Positions 45,350 to 53,599 of a stretch of DNA of 64,000 nucleotides are shown here, in pieces. A program made the position numbers and the translations under genes. How positions within the stretch are numbered: position 1 is the first letter of the stretch; the number at the start of each line of letters is the position of its first letter. Origin of the DNA: JASLDZ01 sp965199975 (GTDB lineage Bacteria; Pseudomonadota; Alphaproteobacteria; Caulobacterales; Caulobacteraceae); NCBI GenBank assembly GCA_965199975.1, contig OZ241340.1:1178001-1242000 (forward strand), in the 5' to 3' direction. The notes beneath the pieces were generated by a model. The model searched no databases and was not told where the DNA came from. It saw nothing but the letters and a program-made list of their open reading frames with translations.

Positions 45350-46405
45350 ATGGCGCCTTTGGACACGGGTTCCACCACCGCCTCCATGCTCCGGCTGGTC
45401 GATACGGCCGGCCGCAAGGTCGGCCCGACTCCCACCGATTACGACACCCTGGGCGCCTATCTGAAGGCCGTGCGCGAGCATCGCGGCGAGACGCTGAGCG
45501 AGCTGGCCGACAGCACGCGCGTGCGCGGCGCCTACCTGGCGGCCCTCGAGCAGGGCGACCGCTCGATCCTGCCCTCGCGCCCCTTCGCCATCGGCTATGT
45601 GCGCTCCTACGCCACCGCGCTGGGCCTCGATGGCGACCTCGCGGTGGAGCGGTTCAAGCGTGATTGGCCTGAGGCATCCGAGCCGCTGCGCAATCCCGTC
45701 GGCGTCGGACACGAAGGCCGGGCGCAGCGCCCCCTGCTCTATGCATTGGCCGCCGTCCTGATCGTGGGCGTCGGCCTCTGGAACGTGGCGCAGCGCACCC
45801 TGGCGCGCGATTCCGCTCCGGCGAGCATTCCCGCCCTGGCCGATGCGCCGCCGGTCGCGCCCACCGGGCCGATGGCGATCACTGCGCCGAACGAGGCGCC
45901 CGCCGAATCGACCATTCCCACCGCCTACGTGACGCCCGGCATGGACGCGGCCACCGCGCCCGCTTCCGCCGCTCAGCCGCTCGTCTCCGCACCTGTCAAG
46001 CCTGGCGCGGGAACGGACGCGTCAGCCGTGTTCGTGGCCAGGGGACCGGTGCACGGCGTCGGGCCCGGCGTGGCCACGGTTGTGCTGCAGGCGCGCAAGC
46101 CGATGTCGCTGATCGTGCACGGCGCCGATGCGACCGTCTATTTCGCCCGTCAGATCGCCGCGGGGGAAGCTTTCCGTGCGCCGCTGGGCCGCGGCCTGGT
46201 CGCCGACGTGAGCGATCCCGCCAACCTCGACGTCTACGTCGGCGGTCGTCTGGCCGCGGGCGTTCCGACCGAGCCTCTGTTCCTCGATAAAATTCCGGCG
46301 CCGCCTGTTCCCGCCTCGGCCTCGGTGGTCGCCGCCTCTGCGGCCGTCACGGGTGCAGCGGCGCGCCCTCAGCCCCCGCAGGCTGCGCCCGCCGCCATCC
46401 GTTAG
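45350..46405 (+). CDS. RodZ-like helix-turn-helix membrane protein
   Basis: 351 aa from the ATG at 45350; other in-frame starts (45290, or an internal Met) are possible. Residues about 35-110 are a RodZ-type HTH domain (LGAYLKAVREHRGETLSELA, ILPSRPFAIGYVRSYATALG). One membrane helix (about 140-158, LLYALAAVLIVGVGLWNVA) is followed by a Pro/Ala-rich linker and a C-terminal DUF4115-like beta domain (VVLQARKPMSLIVHGADATV). RodZ links MreB to the envelope. Assignment as true RodZ rather than a paralogue is not certain. Confidence 0.82.
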   Translation: MAPLDTGSTTASMLRLVDTAGRKVGPTPTDYDTLGAYLKAVREHRGETLSELADSTRVRGAYLAALEQGDRSILPSRPFAIGYVRSYATALGLDGDLAVERFKRDWPEASEPLRNPVGVGHEGRAQRPLLYALAAVLIVGVGLWNVAQRTLARDSAPASIPALADAPPVAPTGPMAITAPNEAPAESTIPTAYVTPGMDAATAPASAAQPLVSAPVKPGAGTDASAVFVARGPVHGVGPGVATVVLQARKPMSLIVHGADATVYFARQIAAGEAFRAPLGRGLVADVSDPANLDVYVGGRLAAGVPTEPLFLDKIPAPPVPASASVVAASAAVTGAAARPQPPQAAPAAIR

Positions 46406-46860
46406 CGCTCCCCCCTCGCGGTCAACGCCGCCTGGCGAATGGCGTCGTGCCCAGGCTTGACCCGATCGTAGGCGCGCAGGACGGCGTCGCGCGAAGGGCC
46501 TGATAGGCCGTCGTCGGCAAGGGCGTCGTCGAAGCGGCGCTGCAGGGCGTCCTGGCTTCGCGCCAGTGCGTCGAGCGACCCACTACCGCTTGCGCCGGGT
46601 GGCGGCGCATCGCCCGTATCCGAGGCGAAGCGCTCCATCGCCCGCTGCGCCTTCTCGAGCAGACCGTCGCCGGCGGCGGCGTCGTCGCGCCCTGCGCCGG
46701 CGGCGCGCAGCTCGTCCACCGCCCCGCGGCGCGCGAGCGCCTGGTCGCGCAGCCCGGCCGGCAGGGCCGTGCCGGTCTCGAGCGCCTCCATGCTGGCCTC
46801 CACCGCATGCACCAGCTGATCCAGCACATGGACGTCGTGGGCGGGGACTGGATCGGGCAT
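46402..46860 (-). CDS. Hypothetical helical protein
   Basis: 152 aa from the ATG at 46860, preceded by AGGAG six bases upstream. The open frame continues into the prfA region but is not coding there. The protein is alanine-rich, mostly helical and soluble (VLDQLVHAVEASMEALETG; SLDALARSQDALQRRFDDAL). No domain recognised; the helices recall small flagellar-chaperone-like proteins such as FlgN but this is weak. The 3' end overlaps the RodZ-like gene's end by four bases (convergent). Confidence 0.55.
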   Translation of the reverse strand: MPDPVPAHDVHVLDQLVHAVEASMEALETGTALPAGLRDQALARRGAVDELRAAGAGRDDAAAGDGLLEKAQRAMERFASDTGDAPPPGASGSGSLDALARSQDALQRRFDDALADDGLSGPSRDAVLRAYDRVKPGHDAIRQAALTARGER

Positions 46861-46957
46861 CGGCGGCTCCTGCGTTCGTCGGTGCAACGCGGACGCGGGC
46901 GGGGCAGGTCCATGACGCCTTGCGCAGGGGAGGGCGCGTCCGTATCCCCGGCGGCCC

Positions 46958-48034
46958 ATGCGCCTGCCCCAAGCCCGCCTCGACCAGGTGCTCGACCGCT
47001 TCCGAGAGGTCGAGGCGCGCATGTCGGCCGCCGCCGACGGGGTCGAGATCGTGCGCCTGGCCAAGGAGCACGCCGAGCTGAAGCCCGTCGCCGACGCCGT
47101 CTCGGCGGTCGGCCGTGCGCGTGTCGAAGCGGCGGAGCTGGAGGCGATGGCCGCCTCGTCCGACGCGGACATGGCGACGCTGGCCAGCGAGGAGCTGGCG
47201 GCGTTGGGCGCGCGCCTGCCGCAACTCGAGCGCGACGTTGCGCTGCTGCTCGCCCCGCGCGACCGCGACGCCGACGCCTCCGCCATCCTGGAGGTGCGCG
47301 CCGGCACGGGCGGCGACGAGGCGGCGCTGTTCGCCGGCGATCTCCTGCGCATGTACGCCCGCTACGCCGCCCTGCAGGGCTGGCGCTTCGAGCTGGAGGA
47401 CTCAAGCGAGGGCGAGGCCGGCGGGGTGAAGGAGGCGGTGGCCTCGATCAGCGGGCTGGGCGTGTTCGGCCGGCTGAAGTTCGAGAGCGGCGTGCACCGC
47501 GTGCAGCGCGTGCCCGCCACCGAGACGCAGGGGCGCATCCACACCTCCGCCGCCACGGTCGCAGTGCTTCCCGAGCCGGAAGATGTCGAGATCGAGGTCG
47601 CCGACGCCGACATCCGCATCGACACCTATCGCTCGTCGGGCGCGGGCGGCCAGCACGTCAACAAGACCGATTCGGCGGTGCGCATCACCCACATGCCGAC
47701 AGGCATCGTCGTCACCTCCTCGGAGAAGTCGCAGCACCAGAACCGCGCCAAGGCGATGAAAGTGCTGAAGGCGCGCCTCTACGACCTCAAGCGCGGCGAG
47801 CTCGACGCCGAGCGCGCCCAGAGCCGCCGCGACCAGGTGGGTTCGGGCGACCGCTCGGAGCGCATCCGCACCTACAACTTCCCGCAGGGCCGCGTCACCG
47901 ACCACCGCATCGGCCTCACGGTCCACACCCTGCCCAAGGTGCTGGAGGGCGACGCCCTGGGCGAAGTGATCGACGCGCTGGTCGCCGACGACCAGGCCGC
48001 CCGCCTGGCGTCTCTGGAGGACGAGCTCGCCTGA
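46958..48034 (+). CDS. prfA: Peptide chain release factor 1
   Basis: 358 aa, normal length. RF1 reads UAA and UAG and releases the peptide. The GGQ motif is at 230-232 (SGAGGQHVNKTDSAVRITH), methylated by PrmC, whose gene lies nearby at 51280-52155. The codon-recognition PAT-like region is at about 185-190 (RVPATETQGRIH). The C-terminal QVGSGDRSERIRTYNFPQGR is conserved. It converges with the S9 peptidase gene, seven bases apart. Confidence 0.98.
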   Translation: MRLPQARLDQVLDRFREVEARMSAAADGVEIVRLAKEHAELKPVADAVSAVGRARVEAAELEAMAASSDADMATLASEELAALGARLPQLERDVALLLAPRDRDADASAILEVRAGTGGDEAALFAGDLLRMYARYAALQGWRFELEDSSEGEAGGVKEAVASISGLGVFGRLKFESGVHRVQRVPATETQGRIHTSAATVAVLPEPEDVEIEVADADIRIDTYRSSGAGGQHVNKTDSAVRITHMPTGIVVTSSEKSQHQNRAKAMKVLKARLYDLKRGELDAERAQSRRDQVGSGDRSERIRTYNFPQGRVTDHRIGLTVHTLPKVLEGDALGEVIDALVADDQAARLASLEDELA

Positions 48035-48041
48035 GCGTCCG

Positions 48042-49943
48042 TCAGGCGGGGTTCTTGCGCTCGATGAAGTCGAGCATGGCGGTCAGCGTGGCGCCTTCGC
48101 CGCTCGGCGTGGCCAGGTCACCGGTCTCGGCGTCGAGCTGGACGAACTCGTTGGGCTTGTGCGCCGACTGCAGCGCGTCGCGCATGCGCCTCGCAACGCC
48201 GGACTCCGCGAGGTTGCGCGTGTCGGCCACCAGCAGGATGGGCGCGTCCGCGCGCGCAGCAGCGCGCAGGGGCGACAGCGCGTCCAGCGTGCGGCCCGCG
48301 CCGGGCGCATCGGCCCCGGCCATCCTACGCCAGAGCGCCACCCGGCTCTGCGGCCCGCGCGTATAGGCGTCCGGCCAGCGCACCGCGTCGGACAGATCCA
48401 CTTCGGGTGCGACGGCGGCGGCGCAGCGGTAGCGGCTCTGTGCGACGGTCACCGCCTCCAGCGCCGCGTAGCCACCATACCCTATTCCCGCGATGCACAC
48501 GCGTTGCGCATCGATCACGCCTCGCTTGGCCAAATCGGCCACGGCGTCGTCGAGGTCGCTTTGCATGCCGCGGCCGATCTGGCCGATGCCGGCGGCCAGC
48601 AGGGCGGGACTAAGGGTCGATCCGCGGGTGTTCACCTGCAGCACGGCGTAGCCGTGAGCGGCGAAGGCCTGCGCCGCCGCGGAAAAGTCTAGGGTGACGC
48701 TGCTCGTCGGCGTCGCGCCCACCAGCACCACGAGCGGCAGGTTCGTGGCCTCGCGTTGCGCCGGCAGGGTGAGTGCGGAAGGCAGCGACAAGCCATCGCG
48801 CGCCTTCAGCTCGATCTGCGTGGTGCGTCCTATCCGCTCCGCGGGAATGTCGGGACGCAGGTCAGCCACCTTGTCGGCGTGGTTCGTGGCGAGGTTGGCC
48901 CAGTAGAGGGCGCCGGCATCCTGTGGCCCCTCCACGATAAGGGCGATCGAGCGGCCGTCATCACTGGCGTTGACGAAGTTCACCTGAGCGCCGGGAAACG
49001 CCTTCACGAGCTTGGGCCAGCCCAGCGCCAGAGCGGGTTGGTGGAATTGGTACTCCGGTGTCATGCCGCTCAAGCGCAGGCCCAGCAGGCGTGAGTCGTT
49101 GCCGAAGATCAGCCCCGTGATGGCGCGGCCGGCCGGGACTGGCAGCGGGGTGAGCGCGCCATCCTGGGGAGAAACGGAGGCGTACTGGTCGTCGCGCCGC
49201 ACGATGACGCGCGCGCCGTCCTGCGTCATTCCCATCAGCGTCAGCGTGCCGTCGTCGTCCAGCTTACGCCATCCGCGTGCGGTCTTGACCTCGGTGATCG
49301 AGCCTCGACCGTCGCCGTGCGCGCTCCGGCTTGCGCGGATGTCGCCGCCCGCCGTCACCAGCCAGGCTTCGGCGTCGAGCGAGGGCGCCGTGAGGGCGAA
49401 GCCTCGCCCTGTGGTCGGATCCACCCGGTAGAGCGCGAAGGCCGGACCCACCGAGAGCCCGCGCAGGAACACCACCGGGCGCCCCTTGTAGACCCCATGA
49501 GCTTGCCAGCCATTGGTGAGCATGGCGGCGACGCCAGGCGTGCCGTCGAGCAGGGTGACAGCCTTGTTGCTGGCCAGATCGTACGACACGCCCTGGTCCA
49601 CCCGCTGGCGTGGCAGGATGGCCGCCGCCTCCACGACAGTGGAGTTGCGAACCTCGATATGGGTGGCGTCGAGCCAGTCGACGCCGTGGATGTCCAGCTT
49701 GCCAGCGCCGATCTCGCGGTCGCCGGAAGGTGAGAGCACCTTGATCGCGGAGCGGCCCTGCGCGCGCGAGATCAGGGCCAGCCGCGCCCCGTCGGGCGAT
49801 ACGCTGACGCCTGCGATCGCCGCGGGCGCGACATAAGCCGCCACTGAAGGCGCGCCACCGGCGGGCGCTGGCGCCTGCGCCAGCGCTGCGCCGGCCGCCG
49901 ACAACCAGGACGCGAGGCTGACAAGACTGGAAAACGACCTCAT
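48042..49943 (-). CDS. S9 prolyl-oligopeptidase-like protein lacking the catalytic serine
   Basis: 633 aa from the ATG at 49943, with a signal peptide (MRSFSSLVSLASWLSAAGAA). A beta-propeller-like domain (about 30-390, ending near GVSVSPDGARLALISRAQGR-type repeats) precedes an alpha/beta-hydrolase domain. At the nucleophile elbow the sequence is VCIAGIGYGGYAAL: the usual G-x-S-x-G-G has Gly (residue 488) in place of Ser. The region expected to hold the catalytic His reads LDAETGDLAT, again without His. So it is probably a non-enzymatic member. A frame of this length without stops argues for retained function. Confidence 0.8.
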   Translation of the reverse strand: MRSFSSLVSLASWLSAAGAALAQAPAPAGGAPSVAAYVAPAAIAGVSVSPDGARLALISRAQGRSAIKVLSPSGDREIGAGKLDIHGVDWLDATHIEVRNSTVVEAAAILPRQRVDQGVSYDLASNKAVTLLDGTPGVAAMLTNGWQAHGVYKGRPVVFLRGLSVGPAFALYRVDPTTGRGFALTAPSLDAEAWLVTAGGDIRASRSAHGDGRGSITEVKTARGWRKLDDDGTLTLMGMTQDGARVIVRRDDQYASVSPQDGALTPLPVPAGRAITGLIFGNDSRLLGLRLSGMTPEYQFHQPALALGWPKLVKAFPGAQVNFVNASDDGRSIALIVEGPQDAGALYWANLATNHADKVADLRPDIPAERIGRTTQIELKARDGLSLPSALTLPAQREATNLPLVVLVGATPTSSVTLDFSAAAQAFAAHGYAVLQVNTRGSTLSPALLAAGIGQIGRGMQSDLDDAVADLAKRGVIDAQRVCIAGIGYGGYAALEAVTVAQSRYRCAAAVAPEVDLSDAVRWPDAYTRGPQSRVALWRRMAGADAPGAGRTLDALSPLRAAARADAPILLVADTRNLAESGVARRMRDALQSAHKPNEFVQLDAETGDLATPSGEGATLTAMLDFIERKNPA

Positions 49944-49998
49944 GGCGAAAGGCAAGCGCACAAACCGCTGGCGCGCAAGCCCGCCCGCGCGGACGGGC

Positions 49999-51036
49999 TC
50001 AGGCCCCCTCGTCCGCCCCTTCGGTCCGGGGGGGCTCTTCGGTGTCGGCGCGTCGACGCGGGCGACGCGTGCGTGGGCGCCGGCCCTCCTCCTCCGACTG
50101 GGCCGGTCCGGCCGAGAGAAAGGCGGGCGCCTCGCTCACGCCGCCGTCCTCGCTGCGCAGGACAGGAACGCTGTCCGCGACGGGCGCCTGCTCGAACGTC
50201 GTGCGGGAGGGGGCGGCGGAATCGGGAGCGACCATCGCCGCCGCGTCGACGGTCTCGCCGGCGGGCGGCTGGTCGCGCGTCTCCCAGCGATCGCGACGGC
50301 CCTCGTAGCGCGACCGCTCGTTGCGCTCTTGGCGTTCTTGGCCGCCGGAGCCGGTCGAGTTCTGGGCCTGGTTGTCCTGGGCGCCCTGCCGCTCGCCGCG
50401 GTCCTCCCAGCGGCCACGATTGCCTTCGTAGCGCGAGCGCTCATTGCGGTCCTGACGGTCGTAGCCGCCGCCCTGACGATCGTTGCGGTCTCGAAACTCC
50501 CGGCGCTGGCTATCCTGGCCCTGGCCCTGGCCCTGGCCCTGGCCCTGGCGTTCGCTGCGGTCGAAACGCTCGCCCTGACGTTGAAGATCGCCAGGCGCCT
50601 CGCCTTCACCCGATGGCGATTGCGCCGGGCCTTGCGGCTGTGCCGCGGCCGCGGCGTCGGCCGCCGCCATAGCGCTTTCCAGCGTCTCATCCTCGAAGTC
50701 GAGGTCGAAGCCGTTCACCGTCGTGTCGCGGCCGATGATCTCGGTCACCGAGCGGTTGGGCTGCAGCACACGCAGGGTGCGGAAGTAGTGCTCGGCGTGC
50801 TGCAGGTGGTTCTCGGCCAGGACGCGATCGCCCGAAGTCGTCGCGTCGCGCGCGAGCTGGTTGTACTTCTCGTACACGTGCTGGGCGCCACCCCGGACGC
50901 GGATATTCTCCGGCCCCTGGCTGTCGAAGGCGCGGTTGGCGTTCTGGCCGGGCTTGCCGCCGCCGCCCTGGCCGCCACCGCCGCTCGTATTGCGGTTGCG
51001 GCCACGCTGCCGCTTCATGCCCTTGTAGTCTCTCAT
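49999..51036 (-). CDS. DUF4167 domain protein
   Basis: 345 aa. The N-terminus is basic and Gly/Asn-rich (MKRQRGRNRN), followed by the conserved DUF4167 core (NIRVRGGAQHVYEKYNQLAR; DRVLAENHLQHAEHYFRTLR). The rest is an Arg/Asp/Gln/Gly-rich low-complexity region like RNA-binding disordered tails, including a run of alternating Gln and Gly encoded by six hexanucleotide repeats. It is an alphaproteobacterial family next to prmC, probably acting with RNA or ribosomes; function is inference. Confidence 0.88.
   Translation of the reverse strand: MRDYKGMKRQRGRNRNTSGGGGQGGGGKPGQNANRAFDSQGPENIRVRGGAQHVYEKYNQLARDATTSGDRVLAENHLQHAEHYFRTLRVLQPNRSVTEIIGRDTTVNGFDLDFEDETLESAMAAADAAAAAQPQGPAQSPSGEGEAPGDLQRQGERFDRSERQGQGQGQGQGQDSQRREFRDRNDRQGGGYDRQDRNERSRYEGNRGRWEDRGERQGAQDNQAQNSTGSGGQERQERNERSRYEGRRDRWETRDQPPAGETVDAAAMVAPDSAAPSRTTFEQAPVADSVPVLRSEDGGVSEAPAFLSAGPAQSEEEGRRPRTRRPRRRADTEEPPRTEGADEGA
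50514..50549. repeat. Six tandem copies of CCTGGC within the DUF4167 gene
   Basis: Six exact hexamers (CCTGGC on the plus strand) code for alternating Gln-Gly on the minus strand. Copy-number changes would keep the frame, so the length of this linker may vary between strains. Confidence 0.85.
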
Positions 51037-51279
51037 GGGTCCGACCGGGTCTCGCCCGACGCGACTGGCGCGGCGGCGGTGTTAGCGGATCGCGCGGGGT
51101 CTCGGGCTGATGTCGCGCCTCGAAATGAGGGTATCGCCCGGTGCTCGCGCAGGTCTCGTGGTCTCCGCACCGACCCTGGCCGCGATCACCGCGATTTCCA
51201 GAGGCGAAGCTGTTCGAGACCCGATCGCGAACGCGAGGCGGCGCGACGATCGAGTTCTGCGAGTGGAGACGCGAAGAAC

Positions 51280-52155
51280 CTAGTGTTCGCCTTCGGATTC
51301 TCCAAGCGCTTTCTTGGCGCCCATCACCACCCGGTCCTTGAGGGCGAGGTCCTTCACCGTGCGCACCCCCTGCGCCCCTGCGGCGCGGAAGAGGTCTTCC
51401 ACCGAAGCCGACTGGTCGTGGCCGATCTCGACCAGGAAGGGGCCGCCGGGCTTCAGCACGCGCAGGATCTCGGGGGCGAGCGTGCGATAGGCGTCCAGGC
51501 CGTCGGCCCCGCCGTCCAGCGCCAACGGCGGGTCGTGGTCGCGCACCTCCGGCTGCAGCGCGGCGATGTCGGCGGAGGGGATGTAGGGCGGGTTGGCCAC
51601 AACGAGGTCGAAGCCGTCCGCACCCAGGCCCGCCGTCCAGTCGCCCCTCAGAAGGGCGGTGCGGCCGGCCAGGCCCAGATTGGCGGCGTTCTCACGCGCC
51701 ACTGCTAGCGCGTCCTCCGAGACGTCGATCCCCAGGCCTTTCGCCGCCGGCCGCTCGGCCAGGATGGACAGCAGGATCGCGCCTGAGCCCACCCCCAGGT
51801 CGAGCACCGTGAAGGCCGCCGGCGCGGGAAATAGCGCCAGAGCTTCCTGCACCACCGTCTCGGTGTCCGATCGCGGCGAGAGCACGCTCGCGTCGACGTC
51901 CAGCATGATGGTCCAGAACCCCTTTCGGCCGAGGATGCGGCTGACGGGCTCGCGCCGCGACCGCCGTTCCAGATAGTCGTCGAGCGTCGCCTCCTGCTCG
52001 GGGGTGAGCTCGCGGTAGGGGTCGGTGAGGATGTCGGCGCGGCTGGCTTGCGCGGCGGCCTCCAGCATGAGGCGGGCGTCGATGGCGGGGCTGTCGACGC
52101 CGGCCGCGGTCAGGCGCGCGCGCGCCTGGGTCCAGGCCTGGACGAGGGTGGTCAT
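51280..52155 (-). CDS. prmC: Release-factor glutamine methyltransferase PrmC (HemK)
   Basis: 291 aa. It methylates the Gln of the GGQ motif in RF1 and RF2 using SAM. The N-terminal helical domain (1-85) is followed by the Rossmann methyltransferase with DLGVGSG (119-125) and the signature NPPY (188-191), which binds the glutamine side chain. The C-terminal GGPFLVEIGHDQ is conserved. It lies 243 bp upstream of the DUF4167 gene on the same strand; prfA is on the opposite strand beyond it. Confidence 0.96.
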   Translation of the reverse strand: MTTLVQAWTQARARLTAAGVDSPAIDARLMLEAAAQASRADILTDPYRELTPEQEATLDDYLERRSRREPVSRILGRKGFWTIMLDVDASVLSPRSDTETVVQEALALFPAPAAFTVLDLGVGSGAILLSILAERPAAKGLGIDVSEDALAVARENAANLGLAGRTALLRGDWTAGLGADGFDLVVANPPYIPSADIAALQPEVRDHDPPLALDGGADGLDAYRTLAPEILRVLKPGGPFLVEIGHDQSASVEDLFRAAGAQGVRTVKDLALKDRVVMGAKKALGESEGEH

Positions 52156-52252
52156 GCGCCCGCAGGTACGGCGCGGCCCCCGGGGGATGCAAGGGAGGAA
52201 CGCCGAGCCGCAGCCAAGCTTTCATTCTCCGGGCGAGGGCGCGGGCGGCGAC

Positions 52253-53584
52253 ATGTTCGGCATTTTCCATGGACGCGATCGTCGGCCGTTACGGCCGTTG
52301 GAGACGCGCACCGATAGCCGGCGCACGCACGACGCCGAGGTGAAGGCCAAGGCGAAGGTCGAGATCGAGGCGCACAAGGTTCCGGCGCTGGGCCGGTTGG
52401 AGGCCGCGGCCTTCTTCGCCGGCGCAGGCGCCCTCATCGCCCTGGCGGTGGTGCAGCGGGTCGGCGGACGCGGCGCCGTCCAGTCCGGCGCGAGTGGCGA
52501 TCCCGCACTGACCGCGCGCGTGCGTTGGGGCGATTTCGTCGACATCCTGTCCGCTCATCCCACAAGCCGCGCCGAGAGGGAGGTGCGGCGCGCCGAGCGG
52601 TCGGAGCCCGAACGCGGCCGCGCCGCGGCGAGCCCCGCGGGCATTCCCCCACGCGGCTGGCGCGATGTGCTGGCGCGCACCTGGGGAGAGTTCGCGCGCG
52701 ACCGTATCCTCTCGGTGGCGGCGGGGGTGACCTTCTTCACCCTCCTGTCGCTGTTCCCGGCGATCGCCGCCTTCGTTTCGCTCTATGGCCTGTTCGCCGA
52801 CGTGCACCAGGCGGAGAAGCAGCTCGCCCTTCTGCGCGGGGTCGTGCCGCCCGAGATCATCGCGTTCCTGGGCAAGGAGATGCTGCGCATCGCCGACGGG
52901 CGCTCCGGCGGCCTGGGCCTCGCCTTCGCCGTCAGCCTGCTCATATCGCTCTGGAGCGCCAACGGGGCGGTCAAGGCGCTGTTCGACGGCCTTAACGTCG
53001 CCTACGAGGAGAAGGAGCGCCGCAACTTCCTCAAGCTCAACCTCGTCTCCCTGGCTTTCACCTTGGGAGCGTTCGCCTTCCTGGCGGTGACGCTCGCGGC
53101 GGTCGTGGTGACGCCCATCGTTTTCCACCTGCTGTACTTGGACCGGCTTCCGGGTGCGTGGCTGGCGGAGTTGCGCTGGCCGGTGCTCCTGCTCATGGCG
53201 GTCGGGGGCATCTCGATGGTCTACCGCTATGGACCGAGCCGTCGGTTGCCGCGCTGGCGCTGGATCAACTGGGGCGCCGCCATCGCCGCCCTGTTGTGGG
53301 TAGCAGCCTCGCTCCTGTTCAGCTGGTACGTCGCCAGCTTCGCCCACTTCGACAAGACCTATGGGTCGCTCGGCGCGGTGGTCGGCTTCATGACCTGGAT
53401 CTGGTACTCGACCATCATCGTGCTGTTCGGCGCCGAGCTGAATTCGGAGCTCGAACACCAGACGGCGGTGGACACCACCGTCGGGACACCCCGGCTCATG
53501 GGCGCGCGCGGCGCGACGATGGCCGACACTCTGGGCAAGGCGCAGCGACGCAAGCCGCGGGCCGAGAAGCCGACCGCCGGCTGA
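52253..53584 (+). CDS. YihY/BrkB-family inner-membrane protein
   Basis: 443 aa from the ATG at 52253. An unusual N-terminal cytosolic extension of about 140 residues precedes the YihY core; it contains a lone helix (AAFFAGAGALIALAVVQRVG) that might be an extra membrane span. The core (about 145-420) shows RDRILSVAAGVTFFTLLSLF, GLAFAVSLLISLWSANGAVK, and TYGSLGAVVGFMTWIWYSTI with the end AELNSELEHQT. Despite an old name, the family is not RNase BN. Function unknown. Confidence 0.88.
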   Translation: MFGIFHGRDRRPLRPLETRTDSRRTHDAEVKAKAKVEIEAHKVPALGRLEAAAFFAGAGALIALAVVQRVGGRGAVQSGASGDPALTARVRWGDFVDILSAHPTSRAEREVRRAERSEPERGRAAASPAGIPPRGWRDVLARTWGEFARDRILSVAAGVTFFTLLSLFPAIAAFVSLYGLFADVHQAEKQLALLRGVVPPEIIAFLGKEMLRIADGRSGGLGLAFAVSLLISLWSANGAVKALFDGLNVAYEEKERRNFLKLNLVSLAFTLGAFAFLAVTLAAVVVTPIVFHLLYLDRLPGAWLAELRWPVLLLMAVGGISMVYRYGPSRRLPRWRWINWGAAIAALLWVAASLLFSWYVASFAHFDKTYGSLGAVVGFMTWIWYSTIIVLFGAELNSELEHQTAVDTTVGTPRLMGARGATMADTLGKAQRRKPRAEKPTAG

Positions 53585-53599
53585 TCCGAACGCGGTCGT

